A stretch of DNA of 39,894 nt from Brevundimonas sp. (GCF_013823285.1 NZ_PNLV01000011.1:1-39894); one strand, 5' to 3'. Positions 8,469 to 16,357 are shown, numbered from the stretch's first letter. Numbers and translations are program-made. The notes: generated by a model not told the origin, from the letters alone.

Positions 8469-9389
8469 TCACACCGGGTGGGTCGGTTCCGGTTTCGAGG
8501 CCACGGCGGGCTCTTCGGGCAGGGGAATGAACTCCAGCGAGTCTTCGGAGGGCAGGGTCATGCGTCCGGCCTTCCAGTCCGCCTTGGCCTGGTCGATGCG
8601 GGCCTGGCTGGAGGAGACGAAATTCCACCAGATGATGCGCGGGCCAACCGGCTCGCCGCCCAGCAGCATGACCGAGGCCTTTTCCAGCGCCCTGATGGTG
8701 GGCTCGGCGTGGGCTTCCAGAACCGCCATCTGCCCGGCGTGCAGCACCCGGTCGCCGATCTCGATGGAGCCCCTGGCCACGAACACCGCCCGCTCGCTCA
8801 TGCCGCCGGCTCCCTTGCCCGGCGGGGGGGCGGAGCGCACGCCCGGCTCCATCTCCCAGTGCACATAGAACAGGGGCGAGGAGGTCTTGACCGAGGCGGC
8901 CGCGCCGTAGGCCTCGCCCGCCACCAGCCGGGCGAACAGGCCGCCGTTCTCATAGGCCGGCAGGTCGGGCTCGCCATGGTGGAAGAAGGCGGGGTCGGTC
9001 TCCTCCGCCTCGTCGGGCAGGGCGATCCAGGCCTGCATGCCGTGCATGGGGCCGCCCTGGGTCTTCTTCAGCGGGTCGGTGCGCTCGGAATGGACGATGC
9101 CCTTGCCGGCGGTCATCCAGTTGACCTCGCCGGGACGGATCGCCTGGGTGAAGCCCAGATTGTCCCGGTGCATGATCTCGCCCTCGAACAGATAGGTCAG
9201 GGTCGACAGGCCGATGTGCGGGTGCGGGCGCACATTGACGGAGTCGGCGCCCGGGGCGAACTCGGCCGGGCCCATCTGGTCCAGAAAGACGAAGGGCCCC
9301 ACCATGCGACGGGCGTGGAAGGGCAGGATGCGGCCCACCTCGAACCCGCCCAGGTCCTTTTTCCGTGCGTCGATGACCATCTCGATCAT
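8469..9389 (-). CDS. Pirin family protein
   Basis: A 306-aa bicupin of the pirin family. The N-terminal cupin carries the metal-binding histidine pattern HPHIGLSTLTYLFEGEIMHRD and the characteristic FVFLDQMGPAEF. A second cupin-like half follows (MSERAVFVARGSIEIGDRVLHAGQMAV). Pirins are metal-binding proteins described as quercetinases or regulators of central metabolism; bacterial pirin has been reported to bind pyruvate dehydrogenase E1 in Serratia. The start at 9389 is chosen because it overlaps the upstream stop as ATGA and is preceded by AGGGGA; a longer frame to 9482 lacks this. It is the last gene of the unit bkdR - SMP-30 protein - pirin, next to the keto-acid dehydrogenase operon. 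Confidence 0.88.
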   Translation of the reverse strand: MIEMVIDARKKDLGGFEVGRILPFHARRMVGPFVFLDQMGPAEFAPGADSVNVRPHPHIGLSTLTYLFEGEIMHRDNLGFTQAIRPGEVNWMTAGKGIVHSERTDPLKKTQGGPMHGMQAWIALPDEAEETDPAFFHHGEPDLPAYENGGLFARLVAGEAYGAAASVKTSSPLFYVHWEMEPGVRSAPPPGKGAGGMSERAVFVARGSIEIGDRVLHAGQMAVLEAHAEPTIRALEKASVMLLGGEPVGPRIIWWNFVSSSQARIDQAKADWKAGRMTLPSEDSLEFIPLPEEPAVASKPEPTHPV

Positions 9390-10717
9390 GGCCGTGTCCC
9401 CTGATTTGGCGTCAGCCGCGATATCACCGTGGGCGCGGGCTCCGGTATGCGAAGCTGACCTTCGCCGTCGAACGCGCGCCATTGCGTTCGGGATACGAAC
9501 ACCAGATCGCCGTTGAGCGCCAGCCCTGTGCTGGGCTCGTTCAGATCGTCGAGGTTCGCGGCCAGAACCTCGACCCGCGTCACGGACGTCCGCGCACCGG
9601 AGAGCGTCAGGCGCAGAACGCGATGGGGCTGAATCCCGTTCTGAAGCGCCAGAATGTCGCCGTTCAGGGCGATCAAGCCGTCGATTCCGACCAACACGGC
9701 GTCATCGGGCGCCGAAAGACGGGTGACGGCGCCGTCCGTGAGGGAAACATAGTGCAGGCCGCTGGAGTAGTCGGCCACGATCAGGCTGGTCCCGTCCTCC
9801 ACCACGATGATGCCCTGTGGCGACCCCAGAACCCCCGCCGGAACGAGGGTCTGTAGCGTTTCGCCGTCAGGCGGCAGCCGCAGGATCTGGCCCGAGAGAC
9901 TGTCGGACACATAGACGGCGCCGTCCGGCCCAAGCGCCACATCGCCAAAAGCGTGGTCGGCGTCGTCCGGTGGCGAGAACCGGGCTGTGACGGCGCCCGT
10001 CGCGGGGTCGATCTTGAGCAGTTCTGCGGCGTTCGCCTGTTCAGGCGTGAGGCCGCGCACCTGGGGCAAGCCGGCCGTGGCCGCCCAAAGCACATCGCGC
10101 TCTGTATCCAGCGCCAGGCCGAGAACGCCGAGGGCGTCGGCGTCTTCAGCCAGATACGGCGAGACCGCGCCCTCGGCGGTGAGCGCGACGATCGTCCGGT
10201 CATGCACGCTGGATGCAAGCCAGCGCCCGCGACGTCCGTCAAAGGCCACGCTTTCGATGAGGACAGGCGCGTTCAGGCGCATCAGCGGCGTCAAGCGGTC
10301 CTGTCCGACGGCGCGCGCATTGTCCGCCAGCCGCGCGGCGAGCGCCGCCTGATCCGGGCCCGGCGTCAGGCCGGAGAAGTGGCGGTCGGCGCCGAGATCC
10401 AGGGTGAGGCCGGCGGCGGCATAGCGCCCGAGCTGGCGCAGGGCCTCCTGTTCGTCACCGTCCAGATGAGCGGTTCGGGCGCGGAGAAGGATCAATCCCG
10501 CATGATTGGGAAGCCGGGCGTCGGCCTGCGCCAGGCGGGCGCGGGCAAGGGGGATGTCTCCTTCGCCCGCCGCCTCCAGGCCTTCGGCGCGAAGGCGCTG
10601 GAAAGCGGCCAGATCGCCGGCCGCGACCGGTTCCTGGGCGCCGGCGCACAGCGGCGTCGCCAGAACCAGCGCCAGGGCGGCGGCCGCACCGCGCCAGCCG
10701 CCCCCGGTCTCAGACAT
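9386..10717 (-). CDS. Exported SMP-30/gluconolactonase-like beta-propeller protein
   Basis: A 443-aa protein with a signal peptide ending near LCAGAQ. An alpha-helical, TPR-like region follows (about 35-115: repeated Ala/Leu/Arg helices such as LARARLAQADARLPNHAGLILLRAR written in part), then a six-bladed propeller region. Propeller blades show the SMP-30/NHL pattern: FGDVALGPDGAVYVSDSLSG, GSPQGIIVVEDGTSLIVADY. It is probably periplasmic. Family members are lactonases or sugar/aldonate-binding proteins; catalytic residues cannot be assigned by eye. It overlaps the lrp-type gene upstream by 8 bp and the pirin downstream by 4 bp, so the three form one transcript. Confidence 0.75.
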   Translation of the reverse strand: MSETGGGWRGAAAALALVLATPLCAGAQEPVAAGDLAAFQRLRAEGLEAAGEGDIPLARARLAQADARLPNHAGLILLRARTAHLDGDEQEALRQLGRYAAAGLTLDLGADRHFSGLTPGPDQAALAARLADNARAVGQDRLTPLMRLNAPVLIESVAFDGRRGRWLASSVHDRTIVALTAEGAVSPYLAEDADALGVLGLALDTERDVLWAATAGLPQVRGLTPEQANAAELLKIDPATGAVTARFSPPDDADHAFGDVALGPDGAVYVSDSLSGQILRLPPDGETLQTLVPAGVLGSPQGIIVVEDGTSLIVADYSSGLHYVSLTDGAVTRLSAPDDAVLVGIDGLIALNGDILALQNGIQPHRVLRLTLSGARTSVTRVEVLAANLDDLNEPSTGLALNGDLVFVSRTQWRAFDGEGQLRIPEPAPTVISRLTPNQGTRP

Positions 10718-11195
10718 GCGGGGTGACCAGCGCCAGCGGCAAGGCGGTGACGTTCTTCACCCCTCGGGTGACGATGTGGCTCTCGCAGTCCGAGACGATG
10801 CCCAGGCTGAGCAGCTTCTCGCGCAGGAACAGGTCGAAGGCGTGCATGTCGCAGGTGATGATGCGCAGCACATAGTCCTCGCGCCCGGTGATGGTGGCGC
10901 ACTGGATCACCTCGGGCCAGTGGCCGACGGCTTCCTCGAAAATCTGGAGGTTCTCTTTCGAGGGCAGGCTGAGCTTGACGATGGCGTAGACCTCGAAGTC
11001 CAGGCCCAGCAGATCGGCGTCCAGCAGCGTGACCCGCTTGCGGATCAGGCCGCTATCCTCCAGTCTCTTGATGCGGCGCCAGCAGGGCGAGGCCGAAAGG
11101 CCCACCCGTTCGGCCACCTCGGCCACCGGCAGTCCCGCATCCTGTTGCAGGATGTCGAGGATGCGGGCGTCGATGGGATCCAGTTCTTCGGCCAA
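10710..11195 (-). CDS. bkdR: Lrp/AsnC family regulator, probable BkdR
   Basis: A 161-aa Lrp-type regulator. The N-terminal winged helix reads LDPIDARILDILQQDAGLPVAEVAERVGLSASPCWRRIKRLEDSGLI in three consecutive pieces. The C-terminal RAM domain includes EVIQCATITGREDYVLRI. I choose a TTG start at 11195 because GGAGA stands six bases before it and the protein then opens directly into the helix-turn-helix, as in the family. The longer ATG frame adds low-quality sequence across the operators. In Pseudomonas putida the Lrp homologue BkdR activates the divergent bkd operon. This gene has exactly that position, so the symbol is well supported by context. The effector is expected to be a branched-chain amino acid. 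Confidence 0.85.
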   Translation of the reverse strand: MAEELDPIDARILDILQQDAGLPVAEVAERVGLSASPCWRRIKRLEDSGLIRKRVTLLDADLLGLDFEVYAIVKLSLPSKENLQIFEEAVGHWPEVIQCATITGREDYVLRIITCDMHAFDLFLREKLLSLGIVSDCESHIVTRGVKNVTALPLALVTPHV

Positions 11196-11208
11196 GCCTT
11201 TTCTCCAA

Positions 11209-11226
11209 ATTGCGGTTTGGCGCAAT
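11209..11226. promoter_or_regulatory. Palindromic operator 1 in bkdR-bkd intergenic region
   Basis: ATTGCGGTTTGGCGCAAT is a perfect inverted repeat (6-bp arms, 6-bp spacer) 14 bp upstream of the bkdR TTG start. Lrp-family proteins bind such symmetric AT-edged sites and usually autoregulate, so this is a likely BkdR site overlapping the bkdR promoter or leader. The binding is inferred. Confidence 0.55.
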
Positions 11227-11233
11227 AATCTAC

Positions 11234-11266
11234 CCCAATTCGCCCTGATGCAAGGGCAAAATTGGG
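11234..11266. promoter_or_regulatory. Palindromic operator 2 in bkdR-bkd intergenic region
   Basis: CCCAATT (11234-11240) and AATTGGG (11260-11266) form the outer arms, and GCCCT (11242-11246) and AGGGC (11253-11257) the inner arms, of a 33-bp interrupted inverted repeat. It lies about 80 bp before the E1alpha start. It is either a second Lrp-type site for activation of bkd or a leader hairpin. Together with operator 1 it fits cooperative binding by an Lrp octamer, which remains an inference. Confidence 0.5.
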
Positions 11267-11347
11267 CGGGCGTGGAGCGCGAGCCCGTGCTATGCGTTCG
11301 CCTGAGGAAGCCCCGCCCGCCAACGGCCGCAGATGCTGAGACGGACC

Positions 11348-12601
11348 ATGAGCAAGACGCCCCCGGCCAAGCGGCCGAACGCACGACCGCTGTCGCTGAG
11401 AATTCCCGAGCCTTCGGGCCGGCCCGGCGACAAACCGGATTTCAGCCATCTGAGGCTGGACGAGCCCGGGGCGGTGGACCGCCCCGAAACCGATACGCCG
11501 CCGCTGGACATGCGCGACCACGCCTTCCGGCTGGTGCGGGTGCTGAACGACGCCGGCGAGGCTGTCGGGCCGTGGGATCCCAAGCTGGACGCCGAGACCC
11601 TGAGGAACGGCCTGAAGGCCATGATTCTGACCCGAGCCTTCGACGACCGGATGCACCGGGCCCACCGCCAGGGCAAGACCAGCTTCTACATGAAGTGCAC
11701 CGGGGAGGAGGCCATCGCGGTGGCCCAAGGCATGGTGCTGCCGCGCGAGGACATGGGCTTTCCCACCTATCGCCAGCAGGGTCTGCTGATCGCGCGGGGC
11801 TATCCGCTGGTCGACATGATGAACCAGATCTATTCGAACGCGAGCGACCCGATCAAAGGGCGCCAGCTGCCGATCATGTACTCCAGCCGCGACTACGGCT
11901 TCTTCACCATCTCGGGCAATCTGGGCACCCAGTATCCGCAGGCGGTGGGCTGGGCCATGGCCAGCGCCTACAAGGGCGACGACCGGCTGGCCATCGCCTG
12001 GATCGGCGACGGGGCCACGGCGGAGGGCGACTTCCACAACGCCCTGACCTTCGCCGCCGTCTACCGGGCGCCGGTGATCCTCAACATCGTCAACAATCAG
12101 TGGGCCATCAGCTCCTTCCAGGGCATCGCCGGGGGGCTTGAGACCACCTTCGCCTCCAAGGCCGTGGGCTACGGCCTGCCCGCCCTGCGGGTGGACGGCA
12201 ACGACTTCCTGGCGGTCTGGGCGGCGACCCAGTGGGCCGAGGAGCGGGCGCGGGCCAATCTGGGCGCCACGGTGATCGAGCTGTTCACCTATCGCGGCGC
12301 CCCGCATTCCACCTCCGACGATCCCAGCCGCTACAGGCCCGGCGACGAGCACGAGAAATGGCCGCTGGGCGACCCGGTCATGCGGCTGAAGCAGCATCTG
12401 ATCAAACTGGGCGAATGGTCCGACGACCAGCAGGCCGAGGCCGAAAAGGATGCGGTGGAGAAGGTCCGCGCGGCGGGACGCGAGTCCGAGGCCATCGGCA
12501 CCCTGGGCCAATCGCGGCCCAGCGTGAAGACCATGTTCGAGGAGGTCTATGCCACCGAGGACTGGCGCCTCGTGGAACAGCGGCGCGAGGTGGGGGTCTG
12601 A
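11348..12601 (+). CDS. bkdA1: Branched-chain 2-oxoacid dehydrogenase E1 alpha subunit
   Basis: A 417-aa E1alpha of the branched-chain keto-acid dehydrogenase complex, which decarboxylates the 2-oxo acids of valine, leucine and isoleucine using thiamine diphosphate. The ThDP-binding motif runs from GDGATAEGDFHNAL to NNQWAIS (about residues 219-257). The N-terminal region matches Pseudomonas BkdA1 rather than pyruvate dehydrogenase E1alpha in length and layout (Pro/Arg-rich leader, then FSHLRLDEPG). I prefer the ATG at 11348 (MSKTPPAKR) over the ATG at 11333, which only adds five residues. It is the first gene of the bkd operon and is followed by E1beta after 2 bp. Confidence 0.93.
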   Translation: MSKTPPAKRPNARPLSLRIPEPSGRPGDKPDFSHLRLDEPGAVDRPETDTPPLDMRDHAFRLVRVLNDAGEAVGPWDPKLDAETLRNGLKAMILTRAFDDRMHRAHRQGKTSFYMKCTGEEAIAVAQGMVLPREDMGFPTYRQQGLLIARGYPLVDMMNQIYSNASDPIKGRQLPIMYSSRDYGFFTISGNLGTQYPQAVGWAMASAYKGDDRLAIAWIGDGATAEGDFHNALTFAAVYRAPVILNIVNNQWAISSFQGIAGGLETTFASKAVGYGLPALRVDGNDFLAVWAATQWAEERARANLGATVIELFTYRGAPHSTSDDPSRYRPGDEHEKWPLGDPVMRLKQHLIKLGEWSDDQQAEAEKDAVEKVRAAGRESEAIGTLGQSRPSVKTMFEEVYATEDWRLVEQRREVGV

Positions 12602-12603
12602 CC

Positions 12604-13740
12604 ATGAGCAACACCACCTTCACCGACTCCGACCGCACCAACGGCATCGAGCCGGACATGGTCGACCAGGACGCGGCCCCGAAGTCCGTAGCCCCGAAGG
12701 GGGACGTGGTCCCCATGAACATGATCCAGGCGCTGAACTCGGCCCTGGACGTGAAGATGGCCGAGGACGGCAATGTGCTGAGCTTCGGCGAGGACACGGG
12801 CTATTTCGGCGGCGTGTTCCGGGTCACCGACAAGCTGCAGGCCAAGCACGGCATGACCCGCAGCTTCGACGCCCCCATCAGCGAATGCGGCATCGTGGCC
12901 GCAGCCATCGGCATGGGCGCCTACGGCCTGCGCCCGGTCGTGGAGATCCAGTTCGCCGACTACATCTATCCGGCCTACGACCAGATCGTGTCGGAGGCGG
13001 CCAAGCTGCGGTACCGCTCGGCGGGCATGTTCACCGCCCCCATCGTGGTGCGCTCGCCCTATGGCGGCGGCATCTTCGGCGGCCAGACCCACAGCCAGAG
13101 CCCGGAAAGCCTGTTCACCCACATCGCCGGCCTGAAGGTGGTGATCCCGTCCAGCCCGTATGACGCCAAGGGCCTGCTGATCGCCGCCATCGAGGACGAC
13201 GATCCGGTCATCTTCCTGGAGCCCAAGCGGCTGTACAACGGCCCCTTCGACGGCTGGCACGAGAAGCCGGTGTCGCCATGGAAGGCGCAGGACCTGGCCC
13301 AGGTCCCCACCGGCAAATATGTGGAGCCCATCGGCAAGGCGCGGGTGATGCGCGAAGGCGCCGACGTCACCATCCTGGCCTACGGCACCATGGTCTGGGT
13401 GGCGCTGGCGGGCGCCGAGCACGCGGGGGTGGACGCCGAGGTCATCGACCTGCGGACGCTGGTGCCGCTGGACATCGAGGCCATCGAGGCCAGCGTGAAG
13501 AAGACCGGCCGCTGCGTCATCGTGCACGAGGCGCCGAAAACTTCGGGCTTCGGCGGCGAGTTGAGCGCGCTGGTGCAGGAGCGGTGCTTCTATCATCTGG
13601 AGGCGCCGATCGCGCGGGTGACCGGGTGGGACACGCCCTATCCCCACGCCTTCGAGTGGGAGTATTTCCCCGGCCCGCAGCGCGTGGCCGACGCCCTGAA
13701 AGCCGTCATGGCTGGCCAAGTAAACGGGGGAGGTCGCTGA
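12604..13740 (+). CDS. bkdA2: Branched-chain 2-oxoacid dehydrogenase E1 beta subunit
   Basis: A 378-aa E1beta subunit. It carries the strongly conserved FDAPISECGIV, AYGLRPVVEIQFADY, GGGIFGGQTHSQSPE and FLEPKRLYNGPFDGWHE segments typical of BkdA2, and ends in ERVTGWDTPYPHAFEWEYFPGP. It pairs with E1alpha to complete the ThDP active site. The start at 12604 (MSNTTFTDS) gives about 35 residues before the core. A second candidate at 12715 (MNMIQALNS) would remove this leader, but Pseudomonas BkdA2 also has a short leader. Spacing to E1alpha is 2 bp and to E2 1 bp, so translation is probably coupled. Confidence 0.93.
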   Translation: MSNTTFTDSDRTNGIEPDMVDQDAAPKSVAPKGDVVPMNMIQALNSALDVKMAEDGNVLSFGEDTGYFGGVFRVTDKLQAKHGMTRSFDAPISECGIVAAAIGMGAYGLRPVVEIQFADYIYPAYDQIVSEAAKLRYRSAGMFTAPIVVRSPYGGGIFGGQTHSQSPESLFTHIAGLKVVIPSSPYDAKGLLIAAIEDDDPVIFLEPKRLYNGPFDGWHEKPVSPWKAQDLAQVPTGKYVEPIGKARVMREGADVTILAYGTMVWVALAGAEHAGVDAEVIDLRTLVPLDIEAIEASVKKTGRCVIVHEAPKTSGFGGELSALVQERCFYHLEAPIARVTGWDTPYPHAFEWEYFPGPQRVADALKAVMAGQVNGGGR

Positions 13741-13741
13741 T

Positions 13742-15379
13742 ATGGGACGTTATGTCTTCAAGCTGCCCGACGTGGGCGAAGGCACCGCCGAGGCCGAACT
13801 GGTGGCCTGGCATGTGACGGTGGGCGACGTGGTCGAGGAAGACCAGGTCATCGCCGACGTCATGACCGACAAGGCCACGGTGGAGCTGACCAGCCCGGTG
13901 GCGGGCAAGGTCACCGCCGCCCACGGAGAGCCGGGCCAGCAACTGGCCGTGGGCTCGCCGCTGGTGGAGTTCGAGGTGGAGGGCGCGGGGAACGCCGAGG
14001 CGGCCGCGAAGCCGGCGGAAGCTCCGGCGCCGGCGCAGAGCGTCTCTCCCCCCGCCGGGGGGAGCACGGCACCGCAGGCGCCGGAGGGGGGCAAGTCCGC
14101 GCCCGCTCCGACCGGCCGCGTGTTCAAACTGCCCGACGTGGGCGAAGGCACCGCCGAGGCGGAGCTGGTCGCCTGGCACGTGAAGGTCGGGGACGCGGTC
14201 GAGGAAGACCAGATCCTGGCCGAGGTCATGACCGACAAGGCCACCGTGGAGATCACCAGCCCGTACGCCGGCACCGTTGCGGTGCTGCACGGCGAGCCGG
14301 GTCAGGCGCTGGCCGTCGGCGGGCCGCTGGTGAGTTTCGCGGGCGAGGGCGGATCGGCCGAGGCCGCCGCCCCGGTCGCTGCCCCCGCCCCGAGCGCGGC
14401 GAAATCGGCGCCCGCGCCGCAGAAGGCCGCCTCCAAACCGCCTGCGCCGCAGCCCGCCCCGGCGCGCGACACCGTCGCCCGTCAGGCCCAGACCCCCGGC
14501 GTGCGCCCGCTGGCCTCGCCGGCGGTGCGTCAGCGCGCCCGCGACCTGGGTGTTGAGCTGCAGTTCGTGCCCGGCTCCGGCCCGGGCGGCCGGATCGAGC
14601 ATGGCGATCTGGACGCCTTCCTGTCGGGCGGATCGGCCCCGGCGGTGGCGTCTTCGGGCGGCTCGCTCTATGCGGCGGCGGAGGGGACCACCGAGACCCG
14701 CATCATCGGCCTGCGCCGCAAGATCGCGGAGAAGATGGCCGACAGCGTCCGGCGCATTCCGCACATCACCTATGTGGAGGAGATCGACGTCACGGCGCTG
14801 GAGGCGCTGCGGGCGCACATGAATGCGACGAAGGCCAAGGACCAGCCCAAGCTGAACGTTCTGCCCTTCATCGCCCGCGCCATCGTGGTGGCTCTGCGCG
14901 ACCAGCCGACCATCAACAGCCACTATGATGACGAGGGCGGGATCCTGACCACCCACGCCGCCGTCCATCTGGGCATCGCGGCCCAGACGCCCAACGGCCT
15001 GATGGTGCCGGTGGTCCGCAACGCCGAGGCGCGCGACCCCTGGGACACCGCCAACGAGATCGCCCGGGTCGCGAGTGCGGCGAAGGACGGCTCGGCCAGG
15101 CGGGACGAGCTGAGCGGCTCCACCATCACCATCACCTCGCTGGGGACACTGGGCGGGGTGGTGCACACCCCCATCATCAACCACCCCGAGGTGGCCATCG
15201 TCGGCCCCAACAAGATCGCCGAGCGCGTGGTGGTGATCGACGGCCAGATGGTGGTGCGCAAGATGATGAACCTGTCGTCCAGCTTCGATCACCGCATCGT
15301 CGACGGCCACGACGCGGCGGTGTTCGTCCAGCGCATCAAGGGCCTGCTGGAGCATCCGGCGACGCTGTGGATGGGGTGA
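13742..15379 (+). CDS. bkdB: Branched-chain 2-oxoacid dehydrogenase E2 with two lipoyl domains
   Basis: A 545-aa dihydrolipoyl acyltransferase, the core of the complex. It has two lipoyl domains, residues 1-80 (lipoylated Lys44 in MTDKATVE) and 127-201 (Lys166 in the same motif). An Ala/Pro linker follows, then the peripheral-subunit-binding domain at about 253-294 (VRPLASPAVRQRARDLGVEL), a second linker, and a catalytic domain ending in FDHRIVDGHD with catalytic His517 and Asp521. Pseudomonas BkdB has a single lipoyl domain, so the second copy is a duplication; the two copies are still nearly nine-tenths identical at the DNA level. The linker between them (about residues 100-118) is encoded by a palindromic repeat-like sequence. 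Confidence 0.93.
   Translation: MGRYVFKLPDVGEGTAEAELVAWHVTVGDVVEEDQVIADVMTDKATVELTSPVAGKVTAAHGEPGQQLAVGSPLVEFEVEGAGNAEAAAKPAEAPAPAQSVSPPAGGSTAPQAPEGGKSAPAPTGRVFKLPDVGEGTAEAELVAWHVKVGDAVEEDQILAEVMTDKATVEITSPYAGTVAVLHGEPGQALAVGGPLVSFAGEGGSAEAAAPVAAPAPSAAKSAPAPQKAASKPPAPQPAPARDTVARQAQTPGVRPLASPAVRQRARDLGVELQFVPGSGPGGRIEHGDLDAFLSGGSAPAVASSGGSLYAAAEGTTETRIIGLRRKIAEKMADSVRRIPHITYVEEIDVTALEALRAHMNATKAKDQPKLNVLPFIARAIVVALRDQPTINSHYDDEGGILTTHAAVHLGIAAQTPNGLMVPVVRNAEARDPWDTANEIARVASAAKDGSARRDELSGSTITITSLGTLGGVVHTPIINHPEVAIVGPNKIAERVVVIDGQMVVRKMMNLSSSFDHRIVDGHDAAVFVQRIKGLLEHPATLWMG
14044..14092. repeat. Palindromic repeat-like segment inside the E2 linker
   Basis: CTCCCCCCGCCGGGGGGAG (14046-14064) is a perfect palindrome. 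It is followed by a short GC-rich half-hairpin and GGAGGGGGG, the same plan as the intergenic units at 8291-8343 and 8418-8465. It stays in frame and encodes SVSPPAGGSTAPQAPEGGK, breaking an otherwise regular Ala-Pro linker (APAPAQ before, SAPAPTG after). Family membership is inferred from architecture; chance GC-rich sequence is the alternative. Confidence 0.4.
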
Positions 15380-15385
15380 GGGCGG

Positions 15386-15829
15386 ATGAAGTGGCGCGCT
15401 TACCTCTGCGCTTCTGCCCTCGTCGTCTCGCTCAGCGTGGCTTCGGAGGCGTCAGCCTGTCGCAACCCGCCTCCCACCCCGCCTGTCGACGTCCAGGAAG
15501 CGCGCCTCATTGACGGTGCGATCGTCATCGTCCTGGGCATTACCGAGCGGGCTCCCCGAACCGAAATCCCCACCGCGATACGCTCGACCGAGGTCCTTCG
15601 GGGCGCACCGCCTGACCTGATCATCGTCGGGGACGAGATCGTCATCACTGACTGCCCGGCCAGTGTCGTTCCCAACCTGCCGCAGCGCTGGAACTCCGGT
15701 GATGAGGTGCTCGTGGTGATGACCATCCGGGATGGCGAGCTCCGCCCCTACGACATATCCCTTCTTTCTGACCCGCGCGGTCAGCGCCTGCTGGCCCGTG
15801 CCCGCGCTTCGATCATAGCTGCCCAATGA
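15386..15829 (+). CDS. Small exported protein, unknown function (bkd operon)
   Basis: A 147-aa protein with a signal peptide (MKWRAYLCASALVVSLSVASEASA, cleaved near ASA-C). The mature part shows an extended beta pattern: GAIVIVLGITERA, STEVLRGAPPDLIIVGDEIVITDC, GDEVLVVMTIRDGEL. A cysteine sits near the mature N-terminus and another after the third strand. This layout (surface Cys, 'v-lG-i', 'evl-G', Cys, 'G-e-lVv') faintly recalls bacterial NTR/TIMP-like OB-fold proteins, a low-confidence impression. It starts 6 bp after E2 and overlaps the next gene by ATGA, so it is translated within the bkd operon. I do not recognise a function. Confidence 0.7.
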   Translation: MKWRAYLCASALVVSLSVASEASACRNPPPTPPVDVQEARLIDGAIVIVLGITERAPRTEIPTAIRSTEVLRGAPPDLIIVGDEIVITDCPASVVPNLPQRWNSGDEVLVVMTIRDGELRPYDISLLSDPRGQRLLARARASIIAAQ

Positions 15830-16356
15830 CCGAGACCCTCAAAACCAAAAGGCTCATCATTGGCGCCGCGCTGGCGGTCACGCTCACAGCCGGCCCCGCG
15901 CTCGCCTGCTTCCCCGCCGATCCGAACCGCCCCGCGCTGTCATCCGCTGAGTCAGCGACCGCCAGGATCGAGCGGCAGGATCATCTGTGGAACTTGTCCG
16001 CCTCCGTTTACCTCGGCCGGATCGTTTCCGCAGAATGGGCCAGCGAGACAGGGCCGGCTCCGCGCGACATGGGCGTCGAAGTGGTGTTGGACAGCATCGC
16101 CAGCGTGAAGGGCCCGGCGCCGACGCGCCAGACGCTGCCGATGATCGCCTGCGACCCACAGGACTATGCGCGCGCCGAATGGCGGCCGGGCGCACTCGTC
16201 ATAGTCTACGCGAACCGTATAGGCCTCTCTCAAGACTGGCGTCGCATCGGCCAGTGGCAGATTCTCGACTTCATCTCGGTGAGCGAAAACGCCGATCCCC
16301 GCATTGGCCCGGCCCTGCGAGCAGCCGCTGCGCGCCTGCGATCTGACGGAAGCTGA
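15826..16356 (+). CDS. Second small exported protein, unknown function (bkd operon)
   Basis: A 176-aa protein with a signal peptide cleaved near GPALA-CF. The mature protein begins with Cys, then shows SASVYLGRIVSAEWA, VVLDSIASVKGPAP, a second Cys in MIACDPQDYA, and WRPGALVIVYANRIG. The order of strands and cysteines parallels the preceding protein, so the two may be distant paralogues. An NTR/TIMP-like OB fold is possible but unproven. It overlaps the upstream gene by 4 bp and ends 1 bp before the E3 start. It is therefore firmly embedded in the bkd operon, though an exported protein has no obvious part in a cytoplasmic dehydrogenase. Function unknown. Confidence 0.7.
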   Translation: MTETLKTKRLIIGAALAVTLTAGPALACFPADPNRPALSSAESATARIERQDHLWNLSASVYLGRIVSAEWASETGPAPRDMGVEVVLDSIASVKGPAPTRQTLPMIACDPQDYARAEWRPGALVIVYANRIGLSQDWRRIGQWQILDFISVSENADPRIGPALRAAAARLRSDGS

Positions 16357-16357
16357 A

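Noticed and set aside
10710-11384. Longer ATG-initiated version of the Lrp-type regulator
   Set aside because: The added 63 residues are Arg/Ser/Cys-rich, cross both palindromes, and precede a better TTG start with a proper ribosome site.
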